Shown here piece after piece: positions 16,699 to 25,379 of a stretch of 64,000 nt of DNA (positions are counted from its first letter, which is position 1; the number at the start of each line of letters is the position of its first letter). The stretch is from Nonomuraea rhodomycinica (GTDB taxonomy: Bacteria > Actinomycetota > Actinomycetes > Streptosporangiales > Streptosporangiaceae): contig NZ_JABWGO010000008.1 of the NCBI RefSeq assembly GCF_013363995.1, positions 310,001 to 374,000 on the forward strand, written 5' to 3'. The position numbers and the translations under genes are program-made. The notes under the pieces are model-generated. The model was not told the origin of the DNA, ran no database searches, and was given only the letters and a program-made list of their open reading frames with translations.

Positions 16699-17007
16699 TC
16701 AGAGGTACCGCGGCCGTTTGGGGACGGGGCTGAGCAGCGGCTTGTCATCCGGCTTGGCGGGCTCCTGAGACGGAATGAGCTCCGGATGACGCCTCAGGTA
16801 GCCGTCGGGGAACGTGGTGGCCTGCTGGCAGTGGCAGCGAGGGCAGATCATGCCCTCGGTGGGCGGCGGGACGGCCACCCCGTCCTTGATCCAGACGACC
16901 CTCTCGTTGCCGTGACGGTCCTCGCCGTATCTGACGAGGTACTCCTCTTCCCACACGTTCCAGCAGCGGCGGCACTCGAACGGTACTACTCTGCGTACCT
17001 CTTCCAT
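16699..17007 (-). CDS. Small zinc ribbon protein, function unknown
   Basis: A 102-aa protein with two CxxC knuckles, FECRRCWNVW (about residue 11) and ICPRCHCQQ (about 57), the pattern of a single zinc ribbon. The C-terminus is Pro/Lys-rich (PVPKRPRYL). It is not a recognised enzyme and could be a nucleic-acid or protein-binding adaptor. The ATG at 17007 is chosen because AGGGGGTGA lies just upstream; the longer frame to 17076 lacks any such site and its extra residues look unstructured. Confidence 0.72.
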   Translation of the reverse strand: MEEVRRVVPFECRRCWNVWEEEYLVRYGEDRHGNERVVWIKDGVAVPPPTEGMICPRCHCQQATTFPDGYLRRHPELIPSQEPAKPDDKPLLSPVPKRPRYL

Positions 17008-17085
17008 GGGTTCACCCCCTAGACCGAGTGTCATCCCACCGGGGCGTTTCCGGCAAGCCGCCATCAATGCCCTCACCAGGCATGA

Positions 17086-17424
17086 TCACGCGGTGAGCAC
17101 GAACGCGAACGCACCGGCCACGGCGCACAGCGTGCCGATCCAGGCCAGCAGGGCGTCCGCCCGGTTGTCGGTGGGCCGGCCGCCGTGCAGCGCCTCCTGC
17201 ACCCGCCGGAAGCGCAGGCCGGTGCGCAGCAGCAGCACGCCCCCGCACAGCGCGGCCAGCGCGAACCCGGCCGCGGCCGCCGCCGGCAGGCCGTGGCGCA
17301 GGGTCAGCCCGGCGGCGGCGATGCCGCCCGTGGACAGCACCACGGCCGTGCGCACCCAGGCCAGCCGGGTGCGCTCGCTCTGCAGCCCGGGGTCCCAGAT
17401 GTCGTCGTGCGCCGGCCCGGACAT
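17086..17424 (-). CDS. DUF202 membrane protein
   Basis: A 112-aa protein with three hydrophobic segments and the DUF202 hallmark (SERTRLAWVRTAVVLSTGG) at residues 15-34. The function of this family is unknown. It begins one nucleotide after the stop of the companion DUF202 gene and must be translated with it. The pair probably forms a small membrane complex, as DUF202 proteins are often encoded in twos. Confidence 0.82.
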   Translation of the reverse strand: MSGPAHDDIWDPGLQSERTRLAWVRTAVVLSTGGIAAAGLTLRHGLPAAAAAGFALAALCGGVLLLRTGLRFRRVQEALHGGRPTDNRADALLAWIGTLCAVAGAFAFVLTA

Positions 17425-17425
17425 G

Positions 17426-17752
17426 TCAGGCCGCGATCACGATGCAGATCAAGGCGATCACCGCGACCGCGGTCACCCCGACCCCGAAGACGACCGCGAG
17501 GGCGGGCGGCGGCAGCGGCTCCTGCCTGCGCAGCGCGCGCTGGATGTTGCGCCAGCGCGGGTAGGCCATGCCGGCGGCCAGCGCCGACAGCGTGACCAGG
17601 ACGACGGCGAGCAGGGTGCGCGCCCACGGCACGAAGACGCCCTCCGGCACCGCGGCCATGGCCACCCCGCCCGCGCTGAGGGCCAGCGCGGTGCTGAGCC
17701 ACGTCAGGAACGTGCGCTCGTTGGCGAGCGTGAAACGGGGATCCGGCTCCAT
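17426..17752 (-). CDS. DUF202/YidH-like membrane protein
   Basis: A 108-aa protein with the YidH/DUF202 pattern FTLANERTFLTWLSTALALS near the N-terminus, followed by two further hydrophobic helices. It is the first gene of a two-gene operon with the DUF202 gene downstream (1 nt gap). It has no ribosome binding site; a TAGCTT box lies 8 nt before the ATG, suggesting a leaderless message. The role is unknown. Confidence 0.82.
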   Translation of the reverse strand: MEPDPRFTLANERTFLTWLSTALALSAGGVAMAAVPEGVFVPWARTLLAVVLVTLSALAAGMAYPRWRNIQRALRRQEPLPPPALAVVFGVGVTAVAVIALICIVIAA

Positions 17753-17760
17753 ACCTGTGA

Positions 17761-17766
17761 AGCTAG
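17761..17766 (-). promoter_or_regulatory. -10 element TAGCTT, leaderless start of YidH-like gene
   Basis: The TANNNT hexamer on the minus strand ends 8 nt before the ATG at 17752; no Shine-Dalgarno follows. Confidence 0.45.
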
Positions 17767-17807
17767 TTCGTCCCCATTTCCCCTAGAGAAGCCGGGGTTG
17801 GCGCGGC

Positions 17808-18197
17808 TCAGCCGCAGGCTTCGGCGACCTTCTTCAGGTAGGCGGCCGTGTCGGTGCCGACCTTCTGGACGGCGTCCACCGCGTCGTTGACGTCCTTGAC
17901 GTCGATGCCCTGCAGCGTGCGCGCGAGGTCGTCGGTGGCCTCCTTGAGCGTGGTGTTGGCGGCCTTGTCGGCCACCTCGTTCAGCTTCTTGCCGGCGTCG
18001 TCGAGGGCCTTGTCCATCGCCTGGGGGTCGTCCTTGAGCTTGGTGATCTCACTGCCCAGGTCGGCGACGATCTTGGGCGCCTCCAGACAGGCCTGGGTCT
18101 TGTCGATGGTGTTGTTGACCTCGGCGCATCCCGCGGCGGTGACGGCGAGGGCGGCTACGGCGGCGAGCGCGGCGATCCGGGTCGTGAAGGGGCGCAT
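17808..18197 (-). CDS. Small lipoprotein, alpha-helical
   Basis: A 129-aa predicted lipoprotein: a charged N-terminus (MRPFTTR), a hydrophobic stretch and the lipobox VTAAGC at residues 20-25. The mature part is helical and charged, with Lys/Asp-rich heptad-like spacing and only two further cysteines (one near the start of the mature domain, one penultimate), perhaps bonded. No family is recognised. The ATG at 18197 is favoured over a TTG at 18215 because a TAGGGT -10 hexamer ends 7 nt before it. It is probably membrane-anchored on the outside. It stands alone between the DUF202 pair and the Liv-type operon. Confidence 0.7.
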   Translation of the reverse strand: MRPFTTRIAALAAVAALAVTAAGCAEVNNTIDKTQACLEAPKIVADLGSEITKLKDDPQAMDKALDDAGKKLNEVADKAANTTLKEATDDLARTLQGIDVKDVNDAVDAVQKVGTDTAAYLKKVAEACG

Positions 18198-18204
18198 ATC
18201 GGTG

Positions 18205-18210
18205 ACCCTA
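18205..18210 (-). promoter_or_regulatory. -10 element TAGGGT, leaderless start of lipoprotein gene
   Basis: The minus-strand hexamer TAGGGT ends 7 nt before the ATG at 18197. Confidence 0.5.
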
Positions 18211-18252
18211 CCCAACGCTCCGCCGCCGCGGCCTCCGCGCGGGCGCCGGGGT

Positions 18253-19539
18253 TCAGAGCTTGGCGAAGCAGGGCCCGTCGAAGGTGTACGCCCTGGCGGT
18301 GGGCCCGACGTAGAAGTCCTTGACGATCGTCACGCCGGTCGGCGCCTTGTCGTCCACCCGGTTGACGACCGTCTGACGGAAGATCGCGGTGTCGGGGTCG
18401 TCGGCGTAGTTCCCGGCCTCGGGCGGCAGCATGCCCTCGTAGTCGACGGTCCTGAGCTTCCGGACGGCCGCGAGCAGGCCCTTGCGGCTGACGTCGCCGC
18501 CGGCCACCATCGCCTCCAGCGCCGCCTTCATGGGGTACGCCCAGGCCCAGCCCGAGGTGTAGCCGTCGTTGGGGGTGACGCCGGGCAGCGCCTCCCGCAT
18601 GGCCCGGTGGCCCGGCGTGTCGGCGTTCCAGGGCCGGCCCGGCGACGACTGCTCGTACAGGGCCTTGAGCGCGGGCGCGGCGGGCGACTTGAGCAGGGCG
18701 GGGTTCCAGGTGGGGCCGGTGCCGATGAAGCGGCCCCGGAAGCCGGCCGCGGCGGCCTGGCCGACGATGGTGGCCGCGTCGGCGGGCCCGGTGGTGAGGA
18801 TGACGAGGTCCGGCCTGCGCTTGGTGATCTCGGTGATGGCGCGGCCCTGCTCGGTGGCGCCCGAGGGCGTCTCGACGTCGGTGAAGGTCAGGCCGTTGCG
18901 CCGGGCGGCGATCTTCGCCCCGGCGGCGGCGTCGGCGCCGTAGTCGCCGGCCAGGTGGACGGCCATGACGCTCCTGGGCTTGTGGGCCTCCACGGCGTAG
19001 TCGACGGAGTTCATCGCCTCGACGCAGTAGTTCGACCCCGACTCGACGATCACGTCCTCGAACTCCCAGGCCGACGTCCAGGAGGCGGGGGCGGCGACGA
19101 CGCTGCCCGCCTTGAGGTCGCCGAGGATCGCCGCCGTGGTGGGCGAGCCGAGCGTCTGGGCCAGCGCGAGCACCCGGTCCTTCATCTCGTTGTAGACCTG
19201 CCGGTGGACCTCGGGGTTGTACTTGTTGTCGCGCACGTACGTGGTGACGTCCACCTCGTACGTCCCGCCGATGCCGCCCGCCTTGTTGACCCGGGCCCAG
19301 AACGCCTTCTGCGCGTCGGTGATCGGCACGGCGAGCGCCGCGAACGGCCCCGAGGTGAGGTCGGAGACGGTGCCCAGGTAGATGCAGCCCTTCTTCTTGT
19401 CCACGGCGAACGGGCAGGGCTCGGCCGTGACCCCCGGCGCGCGGACGCCGCCGCCCCGCTCGTCGTCGCCCCGGATGACGCCGCACGCGGGAACGAGCGC
19501 CACCAGCGCGGCCGCCACCGCCAGGCACCGACTTCTCAT
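18253..19539 (-). CDS. Branched-chain-type ABC transporter substrate-binding lipoprotein
   Basis: A 428-aa periplasmic-binding protein of the Leu/Ile/Val-binding class, anchored by an N-terminal lipobox (LVPAC, Cys near residue 19). Typical features are the opening DLTSGPFAALAVPITDAQKAF and the later sequence LVILTTGPADAATIVGQAAA, which match the two-lobed fold. It is the last gene of the six-gene minus-strand operon, 14 nt after the permease gene, with GAGGGG before the ATG. The true ligand is unknown: the ligase in the operon suggests a carboxylic acid (aromatic, fatty or terpenoid) instead of an amino acid. Confidence 0.88.
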   Translation of the reverse strand: MRSRCLAVAAALVALVPACGVIRGDDERGGGVRAPGVTAEPCPFAVDKKKGCIYLGTVSDLTSGPFAALAVPITDAQKAFWARVNKAGGIGGTYEVDVTTYVRDNKYNPEVHRQVYNEMKDRVLALAQTLGSPTTAAILGDLKAGSVVAAPASWTSAWEFEDVIVESGSNYCVEAMNSVDYAVEAHKPRSVMAVHLAGDYGADAAAGAKIAARRNGLTFTDVETPSGATEQGRAITEITKRRPDLVILTTGPADAATIVGQAAAAGFRGRFIGTGPTWNPALLKSPAAPALKALYEQSSPGRPWNADTPGHRAMREALPGVTPNDGYTSGWAWAYPMKAALEAMVAGGDVSRKGLLAAVRKLRTVDYEGMLPPEAGNYADDPDTAIFRQTVVNRVDDKAPTGVTIVKDFYVGPTARAYTFDGPCFAKL

Positions 19540-19553
19540 GGGTTACCCCTCTT

Positions 19554-20720
19554 CTAGTAGGAGAACGGCCAGGACTTCCAGTAGGCGCGGACCCGGATCC
19601 ACAGCCCGGCCAGGCCCCGCGGCTCGAAGACCAGGAACAGCACGATGAGCAGGCCGTAGAGCACGGTCTCGACCTGGAAGACGTTGGGCGTGCGCGTGGT
19701 GTCGGCGCTGACGAGCGGCACCAGCGCGGGCAGCGTCCGCGTGAGCGGCTGGAGCAGGCAGATGAACAGGGCACCGGCGATGGAGCCGGACACGGTGGCC
19801 ACGCCGCCGATCAGCACCATGGCGATGAACTGCACCGACATCAGCAGGCTGAACGAGCCCGGCTCCACGTACCCGGAGACCGTGGAGAGCAGGCCGCCCG
19901 CGCACCCGGCGTAGAAGGAGGAGACGCCGAACGCCAGCACCTTGTAGCGGGTGAGCGGCACCCCGATGACGGCCGCGGCGATGTCGCGGTCGCGGATCGC
20001 GGCGAAGGCGCGGCCCACGCGCGAGCGGGCCAGGTTGCGCGCCGCGACCGCGAAGAGCACGAGCAGCGCCAGCATCAGCAGGTAGAGGACCTGCTCCCTG
20101 GTGCCGAGCGGCCCGTCCCGGTCCAGCGGGTAGCCGAGCAGCCGGGGCACGGCCGCCTCGCGGCCCACGCCGGGGCCGCCGGTCAGCGCCTTCCACTCCT
20201 TGAAGACGTGCTCGCCGAGGAAGACCAGGCCGAGCGTGACGACGGCCAGGTAGAGGCCGCGCAGCCGGGTGGCGAGCGGCGCGACGAGCACCCCGGCCGC
20301 CGCGGCGGCCAGCCCGGCCGCGGGCAGCCAGATCCAGATCTCGGCCAGGCCGAACCCGAGGGTCCGGCCGCCGGGCGGCGCCGACAGCGCGGCGGCGGTG
20401 TAGGCGCCGACGGCCACGAAGAAGGCGTGGCCGAGCGACACCTGCCCGGCGTACCCGGTGACGATGTTGAGCCCGATCGCGCCGATGGCCAGCGCGTACG
20501 CCCCGGACAGCACCTCCAGCGACCGGTCGGCGAGCACCACCGGCAGCGCGAGGGCCAGCGCCACCAGCACCGCCGTCCCCAGCCGCTCGGCCGGCGTGTC
20601 GAGCAGCGCCATGTCCTGGGCGTAGGACGTGCGCAGCAGTGGCCGGCCCCGCACCCGGCGAAACCGTCCGGTCGGTATGTCGGGGACATTCGGAATCGTC
20701 CAGGATCGTGGATCCGTCAC
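19554..20720 (-). CDS. livM: Branched-chain-type ABC permease, LivM-like
   Basis: A 388-aa membrane permease with about nine hydrophobic helices. The LivM family signature region (AIGLNIVTGYAGQVSLGHAF) is near residue 90 and the cytoplasmic coupling loop AFAAIRDRDIAAAVIGV about residue 245. It starts at GTG 20720, overlapping the preceding livH stop as GTGA, with GGAGG 10 nt upstream. A roughly 35-residue hydrophilic N-terminal extension precedes the first helix; an internal ATG at 20611 is an alternative start. It forms the channel with the LivH-like protein. Confidence 0.88.
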   Translation of the reverse strand: MTDPRSWTIPNVPDIPTGRFRRVRGRPLLRTSYAQDMALLDTPAERLGTAVLVALALALPVVLADRSLEVLSGAYALAIGAIGLNIVTGYAGQVSLGHAFFVAVGAYTAAALSAPPGGRTLGFGLAEIWIWLPAAGLAAAAAGVLVAPLATRLRGLYLAVVTLGLVFLGEHVFKEWKALTGGPGVGREAAVPRLLGYPLDRDGPLGTREQVLYLLMLALLVLFAVAARNLARSRVGRAFAAIRDRDIAAAVIGVPLTRYKVLAFGVSSFYAGCAGGLLSTVSGYVEPGSFSLLMSVQFIAMVLIGGVATVSGSIAGALFICLLQPLTRTLPALVPLVSADTTRTPNVFQVETVLYGLLIVLFLVFEPRGLAGLWIRVRAYWKSWPFSY

Positions 20721-21604
20721 ACGCGCTCGACCTCCCGGGTGCCGAACAGGCCGTACGGCCTGACCAGCAGGACCACCAGCATCACCACGTACGGCGAGAC
20801 CACGGCGAAGTTCTGGCCCAGCCACGGCGCGTACTCGCCCTGGTACGACTGGAACAGCGACTCCACCACCCCGACGACCAGCCCCCCGGCCACGGCCCCG
20901 CCGAGCGAGTCGAGCCCGCCCACGATGATCGCGGGCAGCGCCTTGAGCGCGATCACCCAGCTCGACTGCTCGATGCCCTGCCCCGTGCCCGCGAACGCGC
21001 CCGCGACGGCGGCCAGGAACCCGGCGATCGCCCACGACAGCGCGAACACCGCGCCCACCGAGATGCCCTGCGCGAGCGCCGCCTCCTGGTCGTGGGCCGC
21101 GGCGCGCATCGCCAGCCCGTGGCGGGTGTGGCGGAAGAACGCGAACAGCACGGCGACGAGCGCCGCCGTCACCGCCAGCATGGCCAGCCAGCGCTGCTGC
21201 ACGACCAGCGGCCCCAGCTCCACCCGCGCGAACCCCCACGGGTCGCCCACCTGGCGCACGTCCCGGCCGATGAAGGCGTTGACCACGACCCGCACCACCA
21301 CGTCCACGCCCAGCGTGATGATCGCCACCACGAACGCGGGCCGCCCCACCATCGGCCGGATCGCCGCGCGCTCCACGCCCAGCGCCACCCCGGCGACCAG
21401 CAGCCCGGCCAGCGGCACGGCCGCGTAGAACCCCGTCACCTCGGCCAGGTGGCTGACGGCCACGCCGCCGGCCAGCATCAGCGCCGGCTGCGCGAAGCTG
21501 ATCACCCGCGTCGCCTTGTAGATGATCACGAAGCCGAGCGCGAGCAGCGCGTACACCGAGCCGTTGCCCAGCCCCCTGATGACCGTCTCCAGCAGCCCCT
21601 TCAC
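20717..21604 (-). CDS. livH: Branched-chain-type ABC permease, LivH-like
   Basis: A 295-aa permease with about eight membrane helices and the family motifs ALGFVIIYKATRVISFAQ (residues about 22-39) and LPAIIVGGLDSLGGAVAG (about 225). It starts at GTG 21604, overlapping the acyl-CoA ligase stop by 4 nt (GTGA), and it overlaps livM the same way. The same chain of 4-nt overlaps joins the rest of the operon, implying coupled translation at fixed stoichiometry. Confidence 0.88.
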   Translation of the reverse strand: MKGLLETVIRGLGNGSVYALLALGFVIIYKATRVISFAQPALMLAGGVAVSHLAEVTGFYAAVPLAGLLVAGVALGVERAAIRPMVGRPAFVVAIITLGVDVVVRVVVNAFIGRDVRQVGDPWGFARVELGPLVVQQRWLAMLAVTAALVAVLFAFFRHTRHGLAMRAAAHDQEAALAQGISVGAVFALSWAIAGFLAAVAGAFAGTGQGIEQSSWVIALKALPAIIVGGLDSLGGAVAGGLVVGVVESLFQSYQGEYAPWLGQNFAVVSPYVVMLVVLLVRPYGLFGTREVERV

Positions 21605-23457
21605 CGCCCGTACATCCCTTCGACCAGGTCCTCGAACAGCTTCACGACGGCGGCGCGCCTGACCTTCTGCGTGGCGGTCAGCTCGCCGTCCTCGTGGTCG
21701 AGCTCCTTGGGCAGGAACGCGAAGCGCTTGACCTGCTCGGCGCGGGCCAGGCGGGCGTTGACCGCGTCCACGACGCCCTGGACCAGCTCCCGCGTCTCCG
21801 GCCGCTGCGACAGGTCGCGGTAGGTGGTGTAGGGGATGCCGCGCCGCCGCGCCCACTCCCCCACCGTGTCGGGCTCGATGCCGACGAGAGCGACGAGGTA
21901 GGGCCGCCGGTCGCCGACGACGACGGCCTCCTTGACGTACGGCGACGCCTTCAGCGCGTTCTCGATCTCGCTGGGCGCGACGTTCTTGCCGCCGGCGGTG
22001 ATGATGACGTCCTTCAGCCGGTCGGTGATCCGCAGGTGCGTGCCGTCCACCAGCTCGCCCACGTCGCCGGTGCGCAGCCAGCCGTCCGGATCGAGGACGG
22101 CCGCGGTGGCCTCGGGCCTGCCCCAGTAGCCGGCGAACGTGCCGGGGTGCCGGGTCAGGATCTCCCCCGTGGCCTCGTCGATCCGCAGCTCCACGCCGGG
22201 GTGCGGCTCGCCGACCGTGCCGAGCCGGACCCGGCCGGGCCGGTTGGCGGTGGCGATCGCGGTGTTCTCGCTCATGCCGTACAGCTCGTGCATGGGCACG
22301 CCGATGCCCATGAAGAACTTCAGCACGGCCGGCGCGACGGGCGCGGCCCCGGAGGCGGCGTAGCGGACGTGGCGCAGCCCGAAGCGTTCGCGCAGCGCCC
22401 GGTAGCAGCACACCCATCCGGCCGCGTACGCCAGCCGGGTCGCCGGGGTGTGGCGTCCGCCGGTGCGCGCCAGCGTGTCGCCCAGCCGGTCGGCCACCCG
22501 CAACCAGAAACCGGTGACGGCCCGCTTGACCGGGGTGGCCGAGGCGCGCCGGATGTCGATCTGGGCGAGCGTCTTCTCCCAGATGCGCGGCACGCCGAAC
22601 AGGATCGTCGGCTGCACCTCGCGCAGGTTGGCCTGGACGGTGTCGATGGACTCGGCGAAGTTCACCTGCGCGCCGGAGGCCGCGTTGAACCAGACCGTGA
22701 ACGCCCGCTCGGCCACGTGGCACAGCGGCAGGTACGACAGGAGCAGGTCGCGCTCGGAGGGCGGCGGCCAGGTGAAACCGCCGCCGGTCACCAGCGTCTC
22801 CACCGCGAACTCCACGTTGCCGACCGTCAGCATGACGCCCTTGGGCGGCCCGGTCGTGCCGGAGGTGTAGATGAGCGTCATCACGTCGCCGGGACCGGCG
22901 CCGGCCATGCGCTGCGCGACCGCGCCGGGATGCTCGGCGCGGTGCCCCGCGCCCAGCGCGAGCAGCTCGGGCCAGCCCATCAGGCGCGGGTCGGCGTAGC
23001 GGCCGCGGATGCCGCGCGGCTCCACATAGACCACGTGCCGCAGGTCCGGGCAGCGGTCCAGGACCTCCAGCGCCTTGTCGGCCTGCTCCTGGTCCTCGGC
23101 GATCAGGATCCGGGCGCCGGAGTCGGCCAGCAGGTAGGCCACCTCGGCGGCCGGGTCGGTCGGGTAGAGGCCGACGGTGACGCCGCGCACGGCGACGGTG
23201 CCGAGGTCGGCGTAGAGCCATTCGGGCCGGTTCTCGGAGTGGACGGCCACCCGGTCACCCGGCTCGACGCCGAGGGCGAGCAGCGCGTGGGCGACCAGTT
23301 CGGCCCGGTCCCAGTAGCCGGCCCAGGTGATCTCGCGCCACACGCCGAGGTCCTTGTGGCGCATCGCGACCGCGCCGGGGGCGGAGCGGGCGCGCTCGCG
23401 CACCCGGGTCACGATCGTGGTCGTCGTGCCGGTCGCCGTGGCGTCGGCGGCGGTCAT
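21601..23457 (-). CDS. AMP-forming long-chain-type acyl-CoA ligase embedded in the ABC operon
   Basis: A 618-aa adenylate-forming enzyme. It has the AMP-binding P-loop LIYTSGTTGPPKGVM (about 180), the ELYGMSENT motif (about 355), GWLRTGD (about 430) and the C-terminal DRLKDVIITAGGKNVAP hinge (about 450). This is the FadD/long-chain subgroup, in which carboxylate plus ATP plus CoA gives acyl-CoA. It sits between livG and livH with 4-nt overlaps on both sides, so it is made together with the transporter. The likely role is trapping the imported acid as its CoA thioester (vectorial acylation). Substrate class is unknown. Confidence 0.92.
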   Translation of the reverse strand: MTAADATATGTTTTIVTRVRERARSAPGAVAMRHKDLGVWREITWAGYWDRAELVAHALLALGVEPGDRVAVHSENRPEWLYADLGTVAVRGVTVGLYPTDPAAEVAYLLADSGARILIAEDQEQADKALEVLDRCPDLRHVVYVEPRGIRGRYADPRLMGWPELLALGAGHRAEHPGAVAQRMAGAGPGDVMTLIYTSGTTGPPKGVMLTVGNVEFAVETLVTGGGFTWPPPSERDLLLSYLPLCHVAERAFTVWFNAASGAQVNFAESIDTVQANLREVQPTILFGVPRIWEKTLAQIDIRRASATPVKRAVTGFWLRVADRLGDTLARTGGRHTPATRLAYAAGWVCCYRALRERFGLRHVRYAASGAAPVAPAVLKFFMGIGVPMHELYGMSENTAIATANRPGRVRLGTVGEPHPGVELRIDEATGEILTRHPGTFAGYWGRPEATAAVLDPDGWLRTGDVGELVDGTHLRITDRLKDVIITAGGKNVAPSEIENALKASPYVKEAVVVGDRRPYLVALVGIEPDTVGEWARRRGIPYTTYRDLSQRPETRELVQGVVDAVNARLARAEQVKRFAFLPKELDHEDGELTATQKVRRAAVVKLFEDLVEGMYGR

Positions 23458-24226
23458 GCGGCGCCTCCCAGGTACGCCCGGATCACGGCGGGGTCGCCGC
23501 GCACCTCGGCCGGTGTGCCGAGCGCCACGGGCCGGCCGAAGTCGAGCACCAGCACCCGGTCGGCCAGGTCCATCACCAGGCCCATGTCGTGCTCCACCAT
23601 CACGATCGGCACGCCGAGCTCGTCGCGCACGTCCATGACGAAGCGCGCCATGTCCTCGGTCTCCTCGACGTTCATCCCGGCCACCGGCTCGTCGAGCAGC
23701 AGCAGGCGCGGCTCCATGGCCAGCGCGCGGCCGAGCTCGACGCGTTTCTGGATCCCGTACGGCAGCAGCCGCACCGGGTGGTGCCGCCACCGCTCCAGCT
23801 CCAGGAACTCGACGATCTCCTCCACCCGCTCGCGGGCCGCCAGCTCGGCCCGGCGCGCCCGGCCGAACCACAGGACGGCCGCCGCGGCGCCGTAGCGGAA
23901 GTGGTGGTGCCGCCCGAGCATGAGGTTGTCCAGGACGGTCAGGTTGTGGAACAGCTCGACGTTCTGGAACGTGCGCGCCAGGCCCATCGCCGCGATCCGG
24001 TGCGGCCGCAGCCGCAGCAGGTCCTGGCCGAGGAACGTGACGCGCCCCCGCTGCGGCCGGTACACCCCGGACAGCACGTTGAACACCGACGTCTTGCCGG
24101 CGCCGTTCGGCCCGATGACCGCCAGCAGCTCGGACGGGCGCACGTCGAAGGTGACGCCGTCGATGGCCGTGACCCCGGCGAAGCCCAGCCGGACGTCCTC
24201 GACCCGGAGCACCGGCTCCGGGCCGC

Positions 24227-24230
<4 letters not shown>
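23454..24230 (-). CDS. livG: ABC ATPase, LivG-like
   Basis: A 258-aa ATPase. Walker A is GPNGAGKTS, the Q-loop is FQNVELF, and Walker B is LLLLDEPVAGMN; the LivG-type 'NVEE' and late VEHDMGLVMDLADRV are present. The usual LSGGQ signature is replaced by LLPYGIQKRVELGRAL, the LPYGxQR form that LivG proteins carry. It starts at GTG 24230 overlapping livF's stop (GTGA), and its own stop overlaps the ligase ATG (ATGA). It pairs with LivF to energise uptake. Confidence 0.9.
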
Positions 24231-24988
<758 letters not shown>

Positions 24989-25097
24989 CCGGGCTCCTCG
25001 GGACAGTGGTCCAGGTCACATCCCCGATGTGCACAATCTCCCCTGCGACCCCGCCGTCAGCAAGGGGTGCGGGAGCACCGATCTGCGGGTGGAGTTC

Positions 25098-25103
25098 TAG
25101 GAT
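25098..25103 (+). promoter_or_regulatory. -10 element TAGGAT, leaderless start of UBP finger gene
   Basis: TAGGAT ends 7 nt before the ATG at 25111, with no Shine-Dalgarno between. Confidence 0.55.
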
Positions 25104-25110
25104 TTCGCCT

Positions 25111-25368
25111 ATGGCAACTTGTGAACATCTTTCGCAGGCGGCGGACCCGGCCCCCCGCACCCCGGACGGCTGCGAGGAGTGCCTGGCGGCGGGCGGCCGG
25201 TGGGTGCACCTGCGGCGCTGCCTGGAGTGCGGGCACATCGGCTGCTGCGACTCCTCGCCGGGCAAGCACGCGACGCGGCACTTCCACGAGGTCGCCCACC
25301 CGGTCGTCCAGTCGTACGAGCCGGGCGAGCAGTGGAAGTGGTGCTACGTCGACAACGCCATGGGCTAG
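25111..25368 (+). CDS. UBP-type zinc finger protein
   Basis: An 85-aa protein that is entirely one ZnF-UBP domain: C-x14-CxxC-type pairs, the core LRRCLECGHIGCCDSS, then KHATRHFHEVAHPVV and the closing WKWCYVD. In eukaryotes this fold binds the ubiquitin C-terminus. In bacteria single-domain copies are common in actinobacteria, but their partner is unknown. It is transcribed divergently from the Liv-type operon and probably leaderless. The stop lies 12 nt before the end of the convergent antiporter gene, with no room for a separate terminator. Confidence 0.88.
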   Translation: MATCEHLSQAADPAPRTPDGCEECLAAGGRWVHLRRCLECGHIGCCDSSPGKHATRHFHEVAHPVVQSYEPGEQWKWCYVDNAMG

Positions 25369-25379
25369 CCCCGGGGCGC